DNA from: Bacteroidaceae bacterium
GTDB taxonomy: Bacteria; Bacteroidota; Bacteroidia; Bacteroidales; Bacteroidaceae
Direction: 5' to 3'
DNA: 48,402 bases
Assembly: GCA_017940565.1 (NCBI GenBank)
Contig: JAGAYH010000037.1
Location: forward strand, 1 to 48,402
Each line of letters opens with the position of its first letter. The first letter of the stretch is position 1. The notes under the pieces are model-generated. The model did not search any database. It worked only from the letters and a program-made list of their open reading frames with translations, and was not told the origin of the DNA. Positions 1-8,807 of the stretch are shown in pieces. A program made the position numbers and the translations under genes.

Positions 1-930
1 ACCGCCGCCGCCAAAGCCGCCGCCACCGAAGGAGCCTCCACCAAAGCCGCCGCCAAAGCCGCCGCCGCCAAACGAACCTCCGCCCCGTCCGGAACTGAGA
101 ATGGAGCCCAGCACGGCGCCAGCCAAAAGGCCATCGTCGCTGTCATCGCGATGGGGGCGGCGCACCACTTTCGACTGCGTGTATTTACAGTTCTGGCATA
201 CTTGCGTCACGCGGAAATAGTCCCAGCCGCCGCGGGTATATAGATAGTGTTCACCGGTTGTGGTGTACGCCCGTTTGCCGCACTGCGGACACTTCTGGTA
301 ACGCGACCAGACGATGACGAATAAAAATGCCAGGACGAACAGCGTGAGCAACAATATGCCAACCACGGCACCGGCGGCGTCATCGTCGTCACCGGCCAAT
401 TCGGCCACAAGTTCAGGGTCTTTCTCGATATAGCCGCACAAGGCCCGCACACCGGCTGTCATGGCACCGTCCCAGTCTCCTTGTTTGAGCAGGGGGTCCA
501 TGTAGGTGTACTCAATGCGCCGGCAGATGGCATCGGGCAGAGTGCCTTCAAGCCCGTAGCCGGTCAGGATATAGTAGCGGCGGTCCTCAGTGCTGAGCAC
601 AAAGACCAGTCCGGTGTTTTGCTTCTTGCTGCCCACCCCGTATTTGCGCGCCAGATTCATGCCAAACTCGTAGCAGTCGCCGTTTTCCACCCGTTTCACC
701 ACGACCACCACACTCTGTACGCCCTTGGTTTGCTCCAGTTGGAACAGGCGAAGGTCCATGCTGTCCACTGCGGCTTGCGAAAGCACGCCATCGGGGTTGC
801 ACACGTAGCGGCGGGCATCCTGCAGGTGCACCATAGGCACCTCGTCGGCCGACCACACCTTGGTCTCTGCCATGCTCCACAATGGAATCAGACAGAGCCA
901 CATAATCAACGTGTGAAGCAGATATTTCAT
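1..930 (-). CDS. TPM-domain (YgcG-like) membrane protein, 3' end cut by window edge
   Basis: The reading frame opens with ATG at 930-928 and stays open for 310 codons to the left edge, so the C-terminus is missing. Residues 1-21 look like a signal peptide. Residues 30-175 match the TPM domain, with hallmarks such as VVVVVKR and TGLVFVLSTEDRRYYILTGYGLEG. A transmembrane helix lies at about 186-208. It is followed by two CxxC pairs (C214/C217 and C245/C248) that could form a zinc ribbon, then a tail made almost only of Gly, Phe and Ser from about 282. TPM proteins with Gly-rich tails are common in bacteria and their role is poorly defined. This is the last visible gene of the phoH operon, 4 bp after aroE. 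The family call is firm; function is unknown. Confidence 0.85.
   Translation of the reverse strand, partial: MKYLLHTLIMWLCLIPLWSMAETKVWSADEVPMVHLQDARRYVCNPDGVLSQAAVDSMDLRLFQLEQTKGVQSVVVVVKRVENGDCYEFGMNLARKYGVGSKKQNTGLVFVLSTEDRRYYILTGYGLEGTLPDAICRRIEYTYMDPLLKQGDWDGAMTAGVRALCGYIEKDPELVAELAGDDDDAAGAVVGILLLTLFVLAFLFVIVWSRYQKCPQCGKRAYTTTGEHYLYTRGGWDYFRVTQVCQNCKYTQSKVVRRPHRDDSDDGLLAGAVLGSILSSGRGGGSFGGGGFGGGFGGGSFGGGGFGGGG
7..105 (-). repeat. Gly/Phe-coding trinucleotide-rich repeat in the TPM gene
   Basis: On the plus strand this stretch repeats GCCGCC, AAAGCC and CGAA(C)CCTCC blocks. Read on the minus strand it encodes runs of GGGF, GGFGGG and GGSFGG at the C-terminus of the TPM protein. It is a low-complexity coding repeat and may vary in length between strains. 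Confidence 0.7.
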
Positions 931-934
931 ATTT

Positions 935-1765
935 CTAATCCGTTTCGTTCCAAAAATCCCAACTGGCCAAGGCTTGCAGGTGGAGCATCTCCAGTCCGTT
1001 CTTCACCGTAGCACCGCGCTCACGGCCACGCCGCATAAACAGTGTTTCCTCCGGGTTGTAAATCAAGTCGTAAAGCAGGTGATCACTGCCGATGGCTTCG
1101 TAGGGGATGGGCGGACAGGCACCGGTTTGGGGATGCATGCCCAATGGGGTACAATTGACGACGACAGTGTATCGGTTCATCACTCCGCATGTCACATCCG
1201 CATAGCCCCACACCCCTTCACGCGGGGTACGGCTCACCAGTTGCACGGCCAGCCCCAGACGTTGCAGACCGTAAACGACCGCCCGTGAAGCCCCACCCGT
1301 GCCCAGCACCAACGCCTGCCGGTGGTGGGGGCGCAGCAAGGGACGGATGGACTGCGTGAAGCCTATCACATCGGAATTATATCCCCTCAGCCGCCACGCT
1401 CGCGACGTTCCGGAGGAACTAACTCCGTTTTCGTGCGGCCTATGTCCGTTTTCGTCGCCACTATATCCGTTTTCCTGCTGTTCTCCCCCGACACGGATTA
1501 CCCGAACCACATTCACCGCCCCTATGGCCTTCGCTTCGTCGCTAAGAGCGTCGAGCCAGGGGATGATTTGCTGCTTGTAAGGTATCGTAACATTGAAGCC
1601 GCACAGGTCGGGATGGTCGCTGAGCACCTGCGGAAGTTCATCTATCGACGGCAGTTCAAAATTGAGATACTGCGCATCGATGCCATCGCGCCGGAATTTC
1701 TCCGTGAAGAAAGCGCGACTGAAGGAATGTCCCAAGGGACGGCCGATGAGTCCGTAGGTCTTCAT
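935..1765 (-). CDS. aroE: Shikimate dehydrogenase carrying an in-frame 21-bp-repeat insertion
   Basis: AroE reduces 3-dehydroshikimate to shikimate with NADPH in the chorismate pathway. Substrate-site residues are clear: GRPLGHSFS near the N-terminus, NVTIPYK with catalytic Lys64, and GYNSD with the catalytic Asp132. The cofactor loop GTGGAS lies at 155-160, followed by VSRTPR, and NCTPLGMHP lies at 204-212. At 276 aa it is about 25-30 residues longer than I expect for Bacteroidales AroE. The excess lies at residues 93-121, between AIGAVNVVRV and RLRGYNSD. This segment holds three copies of ENGxxxx encoded by a 21-bp DNA repeat that elsewhere in the window is intergenic. The frame is kept, so the enzyme may still work. 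The start is 9 bp after menG. Confidence 0.95.
   Translation of the reverse strand: MKTYGLIGRPLGHSFSRAFFTEKFRRDGIDAQYLNFELPSIDELPQVLSDHPDLCGFNVTIPYKQQIIPWLDALSDEAKAIGAVNVVRVIRVGGEQQENGYSGDENGHRPHENGVSSSGTSRAWRLRGYNSDVIGFTQSIRPLLRPHHRQALVLGTGGASRAVVYGLQRLGLAVQLVSRTPREGVWGYADVTCGVMNRYTVVVNCTPLGMHPQTGACPPIPYEAIGSDHLLYDLIYNPEETLFMRRGRERGATVKNGLEMLHLQALASWDFWNETD
1421..1483 (+). repeat. 21-bp-phased array, locus 1, inside aroE
   Basis: There are three units, with TCCGTTTTCs starting at 1424, 1445 and 1466, exactly 21 bp apart. They read TCCGTTTTCGTG, TCCGTTTTCGTC and TCCGTTTTCCTG, with TATG or CTATA just before units 2 and 3. On the minus strand the array encodes ENGYSGD, ENGHRPH and ENGVSSS in AroE. 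Because 21 is a multiple of three, gain or loss of a unit would keep the frame. This is the only coding copy seen. Confidence 0.85.
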
Positions 1766-1774
1766 TCTGTCGGT

Positions 1775-2512
1775 TTATTTACAGGCCAGATACATGGTAC
1801 TGAGCCCGAAGGTATAGCGTTTGAACATCACATGGCCGAAACCGGCCTTTTCGAGAATGCCTTTCATTACCTCGCCCTGGGGGAAAGCCTCCATGGTGCG
1901 CGGCAGATAAGTGTAGGCCCTGCGGTCTTTCGACAACAGGCGGCCCAAAAGGGGCATCGCCACGTGCGAATAGACCCAAAACAGCTGTTTCATAGGGAAG
2001 CGCCTCGGCGCAGTCAGTTCCAATATGACGGCGTGGCCTCCGGGACGCAGCACACGCCACATCTCGCGCAGGCCGCGGTCTAAATCGGGGAAATTGCGCA
2101 CACCGTAAGCCACCGTCACCGCGTCGAACGAGCCGTCATCGAAACTCAACGCCAGACAATCTTCTCTACGGAACTCGATGACATCACTTAAACCGGCCTT
2201 AGCCACCTTGTCACGTCCCACAGCCATCATACCCTCCGACACATCCGTGGCCACCACTCTCTGCGGCTGCAACCGCCGGCAAGCCAGCATGGCAAAGTCG
2301 CCCGTACCGGTAGCCACGTCGAGAATATCGGCGTGAGGCAAGGTCAACAGGACATCGATGGTCTTGCGGCGCCAGCCACGGTCGATACCAAACGACAGAA
2401 GATGATTCAGCAAGTCGTATTTGGGCGCGATGTGGTCGAACATGCGCTCCACCTGCTCACCTTTGGGGGCATTGGCGTCGTATGGTTTGATGTCTTCTTG
2501 GGCGTAACCCAT
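1775..2512 (-). CDS. menG: Demethylmenaquinone methyltransferase (UbiE/MenG family)
   Basis: This SAM-dependent enzyme methylates demethylmenaquinone to menaquinone, the last step of the quinone pathway used by anaerobic Bacteroidales. The protein is 245 aa, normal for the family. It starts with the family-typical [22 protein letters not shown] (residues 21-42). SAM motif I is [12 protein letters not shown] (63-74). Later motifs include [10 protein letters not shown] and [12 protein letters not shown]. The ATG overlaps the stop of the upstream lipoprotein gene by one base (TAATG), which suggests coupled translation. aroE follows after 9 bp. Confidence 0.95.
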   Translation of the reverse strand: MGYAQEDIKPYDANAPKGEQVERMFDHIAPKYDLLNHLLSFGIDRGWRRKTIDVLLTLPHADILDVATGTGDFAMLACRRLQPQRVVATDVSEGMMAVGRDKVAKAGLSDVIEFRREDCLALSFDDGSFDAVTVAYGVRNFPDLDRGLREMWRVLRPGGHAVILELTAPRRFPMKQLFWVYSHVAMPLLGRLLSKDRRAYTYLPRTMEAFPQGEVMKGILEKAGFGHVMFKRYTFGLSTMYLACK

Positions 2513-3000
2513 TAATGCTGCTTTTTACGTATTTCTGATTTGTCTATCACCACATAAATGGTGTCAACCACGCGCCCCTGACGGCCTTCGCCACGGTCAC
2601 GGAATACATTGGCAAAGTTCTTGTCGAGCACCGTCACGTCGTCAACGAAGTAGTTGAAACGACCACGGTTCATAAACCAGTTCCAGCCCTGCACACGATG
2701 ATATTTAATCTTGATTTTCCACCCTTCCACCTGCGCCTGCTGCAGCAGGGTGATGAGCGAATCCTGATCATCGCGGTCGTTATCGAACGAGAACTCAAAG
2801 GGCTCGCCGGCAGTGTTCATGCCGGTTTGCGTCATATTGAGACGCCCGTCCCAAGAGTCCCAGACGAGCCCCGACTTGGCAAATTCGATGAGCGTGCCCA
2901 CCTTTTCGCCGTCGGAATAGTGCTCCTTGCAACCGCACAGCTGCAACATAAGGAACACCAACGAGGCCAGAAGGCTAAACTGTCGCAGTGTCTTCATCAT
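2512..3000 (-). CDS. Predicted lipoprotein of unknown function
   Basis: The product is a 162-aa protein with a hydrophobic N-terminal segment ending in the lipobox LQLCGC, so it is probably lipid-anchored. The mature part is soluble, with an acidic stretch [10 protein letters not shown] and an aromatic cluster [17 protein letters not shown] do not recognise a functional domain. The tandem ATGATG start overlaps the purC stop (AAATGATG), and the stop overlaps the menG start, so it is locked into the purC-menG operon. No function is proposed. Confidence 0.8.
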   Translation of the reverse strand: MMKTLRQFSLLASLVFLMLQLCGCKEHYSDGEKVGTLIEFAKSGLVWDSWDGRLNMTQTGMNTAGEPFEFSFDNDRDDQDSLITLLQQAQVEGWKIKIKYHRVQGWNWFMNRGRFNYFVDDVTVLDKNFANVFRDRGEGRQGRVVDTIYVVIDKSEIRKKQH

Positions 3001-3944
3001 TTGGCAAGGTAGGCGGTTACATTATCACCGATACGGCTGGCCACATCGCCCACGGTTTCTTTCACAAACTTCTCGCCGGTGATGTGTTCGTAGAGCTCGA
3101 TGTAGCGGTTGGAGATGTTCTCCACGATTTCCGGCGTCATCTCAGGCACTTGCTGGCCGGACTTGCCTTGGAAGCCGTTGTCCATTAACCATTCGCGCAC
3201 AAATTCCTTGGAAAGCTGGCGTTGCGGTTCACCGGCTTTGAACTTTTCCTCATACCCCTCGCTGTAGAAATAACGGGAGCTGTCGGGCGTATGTATTTCG
3301 TCCATCAGGTAGATGGTTCCGTTGTGTTTGCCGAACTCGTACTTCGTGTCCACAAGGATAAGTCCGCGCTTGGCGGCAATCTCCGTGCCCCGCTTGAAGA
3401 GAGCCAGCGTATATTTTTCAAGAACTGCGTATTCTTCGGGGGTAGCCAGCCCTTGAGCCAGGATTTCTTCTTTCGAGATGTCGGCATCGTGCTCACCGAT
3501 TTCTGCTTTCGTCGTCGGCGTGATAATGGGTTCGGGGAACTTCTCGTTTTCACGCATGCCGTCGGGCAGTTTCACGCCACAGATTTCGCGGACGCCACTT
3601 TTGTAGGCACGCCAGGCACTGCCGCACAGGTAACCGCGGACGATCATCTCCACGGGAAAGCCTTCGCACAGCACGCCGGCCGTTACCATCGGGTCGGGTG
3701 TGGCCAGTTTCCAGTTGGGACAGATGTCGGTCGTGGCATCGAGGAACTTGGCGGCAATTTGGTTGAGCACTTGTCCCTTGTAGGGGATGCCTTCGGGCAA
3801 GATAACGTCAAAGGCCGAGATACGGTCGGTAGCCACCATCACCAACTGCTCGTCGTTGATGTTGTACACGTCACGCACCTTACCATGGTACACACTCTTT
3901 TGTCCGGGGAAATTAAAATCGGTTCTTACTAATGCTTTGTTCAT
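2997..3944 (-). CDS. purC: Phosphoribosylaminoimidazole-succinocarboxamide synthase
   Basis: PurC (SAICAR synthetase) joins CAIR and aspartate with ATP in purine synthesis. The N-terminus has the family signature [20 protein letters not shown], then [37 protein letters not shown], and [11 protein letters not shown] with the [12 protein letters not shown] segment. I chose the second ATG, at 3944 ([10 protein letters not shown], 315 aa), because it begins right before the conserved domain and lies 10 bp after the phoH stop. The first ATG at 3968 would overlap phoH and add eight residues. The other purine gene in the window, purL, is far away and separately transcribed. Confidence 0.95.
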   Translation of the reverse strand: MNKALVRTDFNFPGQKSVYHGKVRDVYNINDEQLVMVATDRISAFDVILPEGIPYKGQVLNQIAAKFLDATTDICPNWKLATPDPMVTAGVLCEGFPVEMIVRGYLCGSAWRAYKSGVREICGVKLPDGMRENEKFPEPIITPTTKAEIGEHDADISKEEILAQGLATPEEYAVLEKYTLALFKRGTEIAAKRGLILVDTKYEFGKHNGTIYLMDEIHTPDSSRYFYSEGYEEKFKAGEPQRQLSKEFVREWLMDNGFQGKSGQQVPEMTPEIVENISNRYIELYEHITGEKFVKETVGDVASRIGDNVTAYLAK

Positions 3945-3954
3945 AATGGGTCTA

Positions 3955-4938
3955 TTATTTTTGTTCATTTATTATCTTTTCTTCCTTCTGCTCCTCGCGC
4001 CGGCGCCTGGCCTCGGCCTCATAGGCTTCCACAATATGGGTCACCAGTTTATGGCGCACGATGTCCTTGCGCGTCAGTTCCACAAAGCCTATGCCGGGTA
4101 CGTCTTTGAGTATGCGGAGTGCCTCAATGAGCCCCGAGCGCTGTGAAGCGGGCAGGTCTATTTGGGTTCGGTCGCCCGTAACTATCATCTTAGTGTTCGT
4201 ACCCATGCGTGTGAGGAACATTTTAATCTGCGACGTCGTCGTATTCTGCGCTTCGTCGAGTATGACCACCGCGTCATTGAGCGTACGGCCGCGCATGAAG
4301 GCCAGAGGGGCTATCTGTATGACGCCCGTGTCCATATATTCCTTCAGTTTCACGGCCGGTATCATCTCTTCCAGCGCATCGTAGAGCGGTTGCAGGTAAG
4401 GGTCGATCTTTTCCTTCATGTCACCCGGCAGAAATCCCAGTTTCTCGCCGGCTTCCACAGCCGGACGGCTCAGGATGATGCGCCGCACCTCTTTGCGCTT
4501 CAGGGCGCGCACGGCCAGGGCGATGCCGGTGTAGGTCTTTCCCGTTCCAGCAGGGCCCACGGCGAATGTCAGGTCATGGGTCTCGAAGGTTTGCACCAGT
4601 TTCAGCTGGTTTTCGCTGCGGGCGCGCACGGGACGGCCTTGCGTACTGTAAACGATAACGTCCTCACCGCTCTCGTCCTTCGTTTTCTGCCCGCGCAGGA
4701 TGTCAAGGATGTCTTCCTCCGTCAGCGAATTGTATTTGGCACAGTGCATCACCAGTGCCTGCATCTTTTCGTCGAACACCTCCAGGTCGTCGGCCTCGCC
4801 GACGGCCTTCACCACATTGTCGCGGGCCATCAGACGCAGTTTCGGGAAGAGCGACTTCACCATACGCCAGTTCGACCCCTGAACGCCGTAGAACACCGCA
4901 GGGTCAACATCCTCGAGTATCAGATGTTTTTCTATCAT
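3955..4938 (-). CDS. phoH: PhoH-like ATPase (YbeZ family)
   Basis: This is a cytoplasmic P-loop ATPase of the PhoH/YbeZ family, linked in other bacteria to RNA and ribosome metabolism. Walker A is GPAGTGKT (residues 128-135) and Walker B is VVILDEAQN (about 224-232). [31 protein letters not shown] and [13 protein letters not shown] are family signatures. The 327-aa length is typical and the C-terminal end is highly charged. It is the first gene of the six-gene minus-strand operon. A -7-like element stands about 30 bp upstream of its start. The Pi transporter gene lies divergently, 288 bp away. Confidence 0.93.
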   Translation of the reverse strand: MIEKHLILEDVDPAVFYGVQGSNWRMVKSLFPKLRLMARDNVVKAVGEADDLEVFDEKMQALVMHCAKYNSLTEEDILDILRGQKTKDESGEDVIVYSTQGRPVRARSENQLKLVQTFETHDLTFAVGPAGTGKTYTGIALAVRALKRKEVRRIILSRPAVEAGEKLGFLPGDMKEKIDPYLQPLYDALEEMIPAVKLKEYMDTGVIQIAPLAFMRGRTLNDAVVILDEAQNTTTSQIKMFLTRMGTNTKMIVTGDRTQIDLPASQRSGLIEALRILKDVPGIGFVELTRKDIVRHKLVTHIVEAYEAEARRRREEQKEEKIINEQK

Positions 4939-4967
4939 CTATCCGGTTGCGTTTCTTTCTATACCTG

Positions 4968-4975
4968 CAAAATTA
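4968..4975 (-). promoter_or_regulatory. phoH: Probable -7 element for the phoH operon
   Basis: Read on the minus strand this is TAATTTTG, matching the Bacteroidota -7 consensus TAnnTTTG. It lies 30 bp before the phoH ATG. No good TTG is found 19-21 bp further upstream, so the call rests on the -7 element alone. Confidence 0.5.
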
Positions 4976-5061
4976 CAATTTTCCTTGCACACGCGTGCAT
5001 ACGTGACCAATCATATTTCACTATTGACGGCAAAAAAATCGGAGCAACCGTTTTTACAGAA

Positions 5062-5121
5062 CTAAATCGGATTAAGAAGAGACCAAATCGGATATAGGAC
5101 AGACCAAAACGGATTTGGGCA
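5062..5121 (-). repeat. 21-bp-phased array, locus 2, between phoH and the Pi transporter
   Basis: In plus orientation the units are AAATCGGATTAAG, CCAAATCGGATATAGG and CCAAAACGGATTTGG, with CGGA at 5068, 5089 and 5110, exactly 21 bp apart. Read on the minus strand they become the same AAATCCG/TATATCCG unit as at the other loci. The array sits in the divergent gap, about 75 bp upstream of the likely -7 element of the Pi transporter. Confidence 0.8.
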
Positions 5122-5193
5122 TCAGAAACGGCGGCCCGGCATTTTTAACAGGATTGTAACGCCACCAAAGACGCCGGCCCGGTCATCTATGAG

Positions 5194-5201
5194 TAATTTT
5201 G
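5194..5201 (+). promoter_or_regulatory. Probable -7 element for the Na/Pi cotransporter
   Basis: TAATTTTG fits TAnnTTTG and lies 25 bp before the ATG at 5227. No convincing -33 TTG is seen at the right distance. Confidence 0.5.
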
Positions 5202-5226
5202 CATCCGGAAACAACTCTATAAAACT

Positions 5227-6891
5227 ATGATAGCAATCGCATTCAAACTCTTGGGGGCTTTGGCCCTGCTCATTTACGGAATGAAAATCATGAGCGAAGC
5301 CCTGCAGAAGATGGCGGGACCGCAGTTGCGCCACATTCTGGGGGCCATGACCGGCAACAGGCTCACGGGCATCCTCACCGGCACGCTCATCACCGCCACC
5401 GTGCAGTCGTCGTCGGCCACCACCGTGATGACCGTCTCTTTCGTAAACGCCGGTCTGCTCACTCTGGCGCAGGCCATCACCGTCATCATGGGCGCCAACA
5501 TCGGCACCACGCTCACGGCCTGGATCATGACCTTGGGCTACAAAATGGACCTCACCACCCTGGTGTTTCCGGCCTTTCTCATCGGTATCATTCTCATCTA
5601 CACCCGCCGCCACCGCTATACGGGTGACGCACTCTTCGGACTGGCCTTCATGTTCTTCGCCCTCGTCCTGCTCAGCGCCACCGGAGGGGAAATGGACTTG
5701 GAGCACAATCCCGATGTCGTTGCATTCTTCACCTCTTTCAACACTGACAGCCGTCTGACCATCCTTCTCTTCCTCGGCATAGGGACCTTGATTACCTGCA
5801 TCGTCCAGTCGTCGGCGGCGGTCATGGCCCTTACCATCATGTTGTGCTCCACCGGTGTGCTTCCCATCTACCTGGGCATTGCTCTCGTCATGGGCGAAAA
5901 CATCGGAACCACCGCCACCGCCAATTTGGCCGCTCTCGGTGCCAACACACAGGCCCGTCGGGCCGCCATGGCTCACATGGTATTCAACGTATTCGGTGTC
6001 ATATGGGTGCTCTGCCTGTTCTATCCCTTCGTGGACCTTGTGTGCCACCTCGTAGGCTATAAAGCCGGCAGCGGAGCGGGCAACCTGCCTGTGGTGCTGG
6101 CCATGTTCCACACATGCTTCAATGTAACCAACACGCTCATCCTCGTCTGGTTCATTCCACAGCTTGAACAGTTGGTGAAATGGATCGTCCGCCCGCGCCG
6201 ACAGGACGACGAAGACGAATTCCGCCTGAAACATATCCAGGGCGGCCTGCTCAAAACACCGGAAATTGCCGTTTTCGAAGCCCAAAAAGAGATTGTCCAC
6301 TTTGCCCAGCGCATCGGGCGCATGGTCAATATGGTTAAGGAGGCAACCGAGGAGACCGACGCCAACGAACTGGACAAACGCTTGGAACGCATAAAGAAAT
6401 ACGAGACAATATGCGACAACATGGAAATGGAAATTGCCCAATTCCTCGAACTAACCAGCAACGCCCACGTGAGCGACCGCACCAAGCAGAAAATCCGTTC
6501 CATGATGCGTGAAATCAGCGAAATGGAAAGTATCGGAGACAGCTGTTACAATATGTCGCTCACCCTGCGCCGCAAATGGGATCAGAAGGCATCGTTCAAT
6601 GAGAGCCAGCTGCGCGGCATCCACCTCATGCTCCACGAAGCGTCGGGCGCAGTGGCCGCCATGACCGAAATGCTGCAGAAGTCGCGCGACCAGGCGCTGT
6701 TCGAACAGGCCAACGCCACCGAAAAACGTATCAATCTCCTGCGCGACCGGATGAAACAACAGAATGCCGAAGACGTGGCCAACGGCATCTACAGCTATGT
6801 GTCGGGCACGCTCTACATGGATATCGTCTGCGAGTGTGAACGCCTGGCCGACTATGTTATGAACGTCGTTGAGGCCAGATATGGAAAATAA
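5227..6891 (+). CDS. Na/Pi cotransporter family protein with C-terminal PhoU domain
   Basis: This is an inner-membrane sodium-phosphate symporter of the NptA/YjbB type, 554 aa. Both inverted-repeat Na_Pi_cotrans signatures are present: TATVQSSSATTVMTVSFVNAG with QSSSA at residues 60-64, and CIVQSSAAVMALTIM near residues 190-205. About eight hydrophobic segments fill residues 1-330. The rest (about 340-550) is helical and hydrophilic like PhoU. It has heptad-rich stretches such as KRIGRMVNMVKEATEE and a cytoplasmic character. A two-component system follows after 32 bp, which suggests phosphate sensing and uptake as one unit. That link is inferred from order only. Confidence 0.92.
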   Translation: MIAIAFKLLGALALLIYGMKIMSEALQKMAGPQLRHILGAMTGNRLTGILTGTLITATVQSSSATTVMTVSFVNAGLLTLAQAITVIMGANIGTTLTAWIMTLGYKMDLTTLVFPAFLIGIILIYTRRHRYTGDALFGLAFMFFALVLLSATGGEMDLEHNPDVVAFFTSFNTDSRLTILLFLGIGTLITCIVQSSAAVMALTIMLCSTGVLPIYLGIALVMGENIGTTATANLAALGANTQARRAAMAHMVFNVFGVIWVLCLFYPFVDLVCHLVGYKAGSGAGNLPVVLAMFHTCFNVTNTLILVWFIPQLEQLVKWIVRPRRQDDEDEFRLKHIQGGLLKTPEIAVFEAQKEIVHFAQRIGRMVNMVKEATEETDANELDKRLERIKKYETICDNMEMEIAQFLELTSNAHVSDRTKQKIRSMMREISEMESIGDSCYNMSLTLRRKWDQKASFNESQLRGIHLMLHEASGAVAAMTEMLQKSRDQALFEQANATEKRINLLRDRMKQQNAEDVANGIYSYVSGTLYMDIVCECERLADYVMNVVEARYGK

Positions 6892-6923
6892 TTTGCAACT
6901 TTGCAGAAACAAATCATGGTTAT

Positions 6924-7613
6924 ATGACCCAACTGACGCCTAAAATCCTCGTCGTGGACGATGAACAGGACCTCTGCGACATACTTCAGTTCAACCTGAA
7001 GGCAGCCGGCTACGACGTTGTCACCGCCTTATCAGCCGAAGACGCCCTGCTGGCCCTTGTTCAGACAGGCAAGCCCGACTTAATCTTGCTTGACGTGATG
7101 CTGGGGGGCATGTCGGGCTTCGAACTGGCCCAACGCCTGCGTAATGATGAAGCCACAAAAGACTTGCCCGTCGTTTTCCTCACCGCAAAAGACACTGAAG
7201 ACGACACACTCAAGGGTTTCAGCCTGGGAGCCGACGATTACATCTCCAAACCGTTTTCCTTGCGTGAGGTCATGGCGCGCGTCGCCGCCGTACTGCGCCG
7301 CACAGCACCGGCTGCCGGCAGTGAAACAGTTTACCGCGGCATTGTACTCCGCCCGGCCAGCAAGACGGTGAGCGTGGACGGCAAGGATGTGGCTTTTACT
7401 AAGACTGAATTTGAACTGCTTCTCCTTCTGGCTCAACATCCCGGTGAGGTCTATTCGCGGCGCCAGCTCCTCGACAGCGTATGGCCCAAAGGAGTCTATG
7501 TGACCGAGCGCACCGTTGACGTCAACATCACCCGTATCCGCAAAAAGATAGCCCCGTACGATACGTGTCTCACCACCCGCCAAGGCTACGGCTATTATCT
7601 CGAACCATTATGA
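6924..7613 (+). CDS. OmpR/PhoB-family response regulator
   Basis: This 229-aa two-component regulator has a receiver domain at residues 6-122, with acidic pocket VDDEQD, phosphoacceptor Asp57 in LILLDVMLGG, FLTAKD and ADDYISKPFS. A winged-helix DNA-binding domain follows at about 133-229 (FTKTEFELLLLLAQHPGEVYSRRQLLDSVW, then ERTVDVNITRIRKKI and TTRQGYGYYL). Its stop overlaps the kinase start by four bases (ATGA), so the pair is almost certainly co-translated. The Pi transporter just upstream makes a PhoB-like role plausible but not proven. Confidence 0.95.
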   Translation: MTQLTPKILVVDDEQDLCDILQFNLKAAGYDVVTALSAEDALLALVQTGKPDLILLDVMLGGMSGFELAQRLRNDEATKDLPVVFLTAKDTEDDTLKGFSLGADDYISKPFSLREVMARVAAVLRRTAPAAGSETVYRGIVLRPASKTVSVDGKDVAFTKTEFELLLLLAQHPGEVYSRRQLLDSVWPKGVYVTERTVDVNITRIRKKIAPYDTCLTTRQGYGYYLEPL

Positions 7614-8545
7614 AGAAACTCTCTACCGGCCGGAGCATGTTCTGGAGCGTTCTGGCCATTTTTATTGTCTATGCCGCCGTATTCCTGATTTTCGAGGACT
7701 TTGAGCGGCACGTTGTCGAACATTTGCCGGCCGAATTCGACTGGCCGCTGCTGTGGTTCACGCTATTCATGCTGGCCGTGCTGGGCCTGATATTGCTGAG
7801 ATACTCCCACCGCATGGACGAGCGCATCGACCGACAGCAGGCAGAGGAACAGAACCGCATGCGCCGCCGGCTCACGCAGAACGTGGCCCACGAGCTCAAG
7901 ACGCCCGTGGCCAGCATACGCGGCTACATGGAGACGTTGCTCGAGAATCCTGACTTGGATGAGGCCACACGCAACCAGTTCATAGCCCGCAGCCACAGGC
8001 AGACCGAGCGGCTGGCTTCGCTGCTGAGCGACATTGCCACGCTGAGCCGCATGGACTTTGCGCCGGCCAATCACCCCCATGAAGTGGTTGACCTCACCCA
8101 ACTGGTATGCGACATGGTGCTCGAGCTCAGCCTGCAGTTGGAAGAACACCGCCAGACGTTCCAAAACCTCCTGCCCGACGACATCACCATCGAAGGTGAC
8201 CCCTCGCTGTTCTACAGCATCTTCCGCAATCTCACCGACAACGCTATGGCCTACGCCGGCGACAAGGCCGTCATCACGCTCACGGCCAGCATGGAAGGCC
8301 CGTACTGGCATTTCACCTTCTATGACAACGGGCCGGGCGTGGACCAGAAACACCTGAAAAGGCTCTTCGAACGCTTCTACCGCGTGGAGTCGGGCCGCAG
8401 CCGTGCACAGGGCGGCACGGGGTTGGGACTGGCCATCGTCAAAAACGCCGTCGCCCTCCACGGAGGCACCATACATGTGATGAACCGGCCCGGAGGCGGA
8501 CTGCAGTTCGACTTCACCCTCCCCGTCATGAAAAACAATGGTTAA
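7610..8545 (+). CDS. Membrane sensor histidine kinase, partner of the upstream regulator
   Basis: The ATG at 7610 overlaps the regulator stop (ATGA) and gives 311 aa. An in-frame upstream start would only add residues that overlap the regulator. Two transmembrane helices (about 10-28 and 46-63) flank only about 18 periplasmic residues, so there is almost no sensor domain. No HAMP domain is evident. The H-box is NVAHELKTPV with phospho-acceptor His94. The N-box is NLTDNAMAY (207-215). G1 is DNGPGV (239-244) and G2 is GGTGLGLAIV (268-277). With so small an outer loop it may sense through its membrane part or through the neighbouring transporter, as PhoR does through PhoU and Pst. That is inference. 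Confidence 0.93.
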   Translation: MKKLSTGRSMFWSVLAIFIVYAAVFLIFEDFERHVVEHLPAEFDWPLLWFTLFMLAVLGLILLRYSHRMDERIDRQQAEEQNRMRRRLTQNVAHELKTPVASIRGYMETLLENPDLDEATRNQFIARSHRQTERLASLLSDIATLSRMDFAPANHPHEVVDLTQLVCDMVLELSLQLEEHRQTFQNLLPDDITIEGDPSLFYSIFRNLTDNAMAYAGDKAVITLTASMEGPYWHFTFYDNGPGVDQKHLKRLFERFYRVESGRSRAQGGTGLGLAIVKNAVALHGGTIHVMNRPGGGLQFDFTLPVMKNNG

Positions 8546-8576
8546 AACCGTTTTCATTAGACTCTTATTTTTTCCG

Positions 8577-8612
8577 AAACAGCGCCCCGTGTTATTCTGA
8601 GGCGCTGTTTTC
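8577..8612 (+). terminator. Intrinsic terminator after the histidine kinase
   Basis: AAACAGCGCC (8577-8586) pairs with GGCGCTGTTT (8601-8610) around a 14-nt loop and is followed by TTCAATTT. It lies 31 bp after the kinase stop. Confidence 0.7.
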
Positions 8613-8640
8613 AATTTGTATCTCCCCATTCGGGCCACCA

Positions 8641-8703
8641 ACTCCGTTTTTGTGCAGCCTATATCCGTTTTCGTCTTTTCCAAATCCGTTTTCGTAACCT
8701 CCG
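8641..8703 (+). repeat. 21-bp-phased array, locus 3
   Basis: TCCGTTTTTG, TCCGTTTTCG and TCCGTTTTCG start at 8643, 8664 and 8685, exactly 21 bp apart. CCTATA precedes the second unit and CCAAA the third. The array fills the gap between the kinase terminator and the promoter at 8769-8800. Confidence 0.85.
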
Positions 8704-8768
8704 GTCCGTAAATTTAGATTAGTAACTTTCGCCCGGCATAGCCAAAAAAGAAAAACGTGGTCTTTCAT

Positions 8769-8800
8769 TTTGGCTTTACTCTCGCTTATTCGTAACTTTG
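8769..8800 (+). promoter_or_regulatory. Bacteroidota-type promoter for the M15-like gene and truA
   Basis: TTTG (8769-8772), a 20-bp spacer and TAACTTTG (8793-8800) match the vegetative -33/-7 consensus well. The ATG is 8 bp beyond the -7 element, so the leader would be nearly absent. Confidence 0.75.
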
Positions 8801-8807
8801 CACTCCG

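Noticed and set aside
5122-6441. A 439-residue open frame on the minus strand opposite the Na/Pi cotransporter
   Set aside because: The plus-strand gene has clear family motifs. The antisense frame is rich in His, Gly and Glu with no domain, as expected of a shadow in GC-rich coding DNA.
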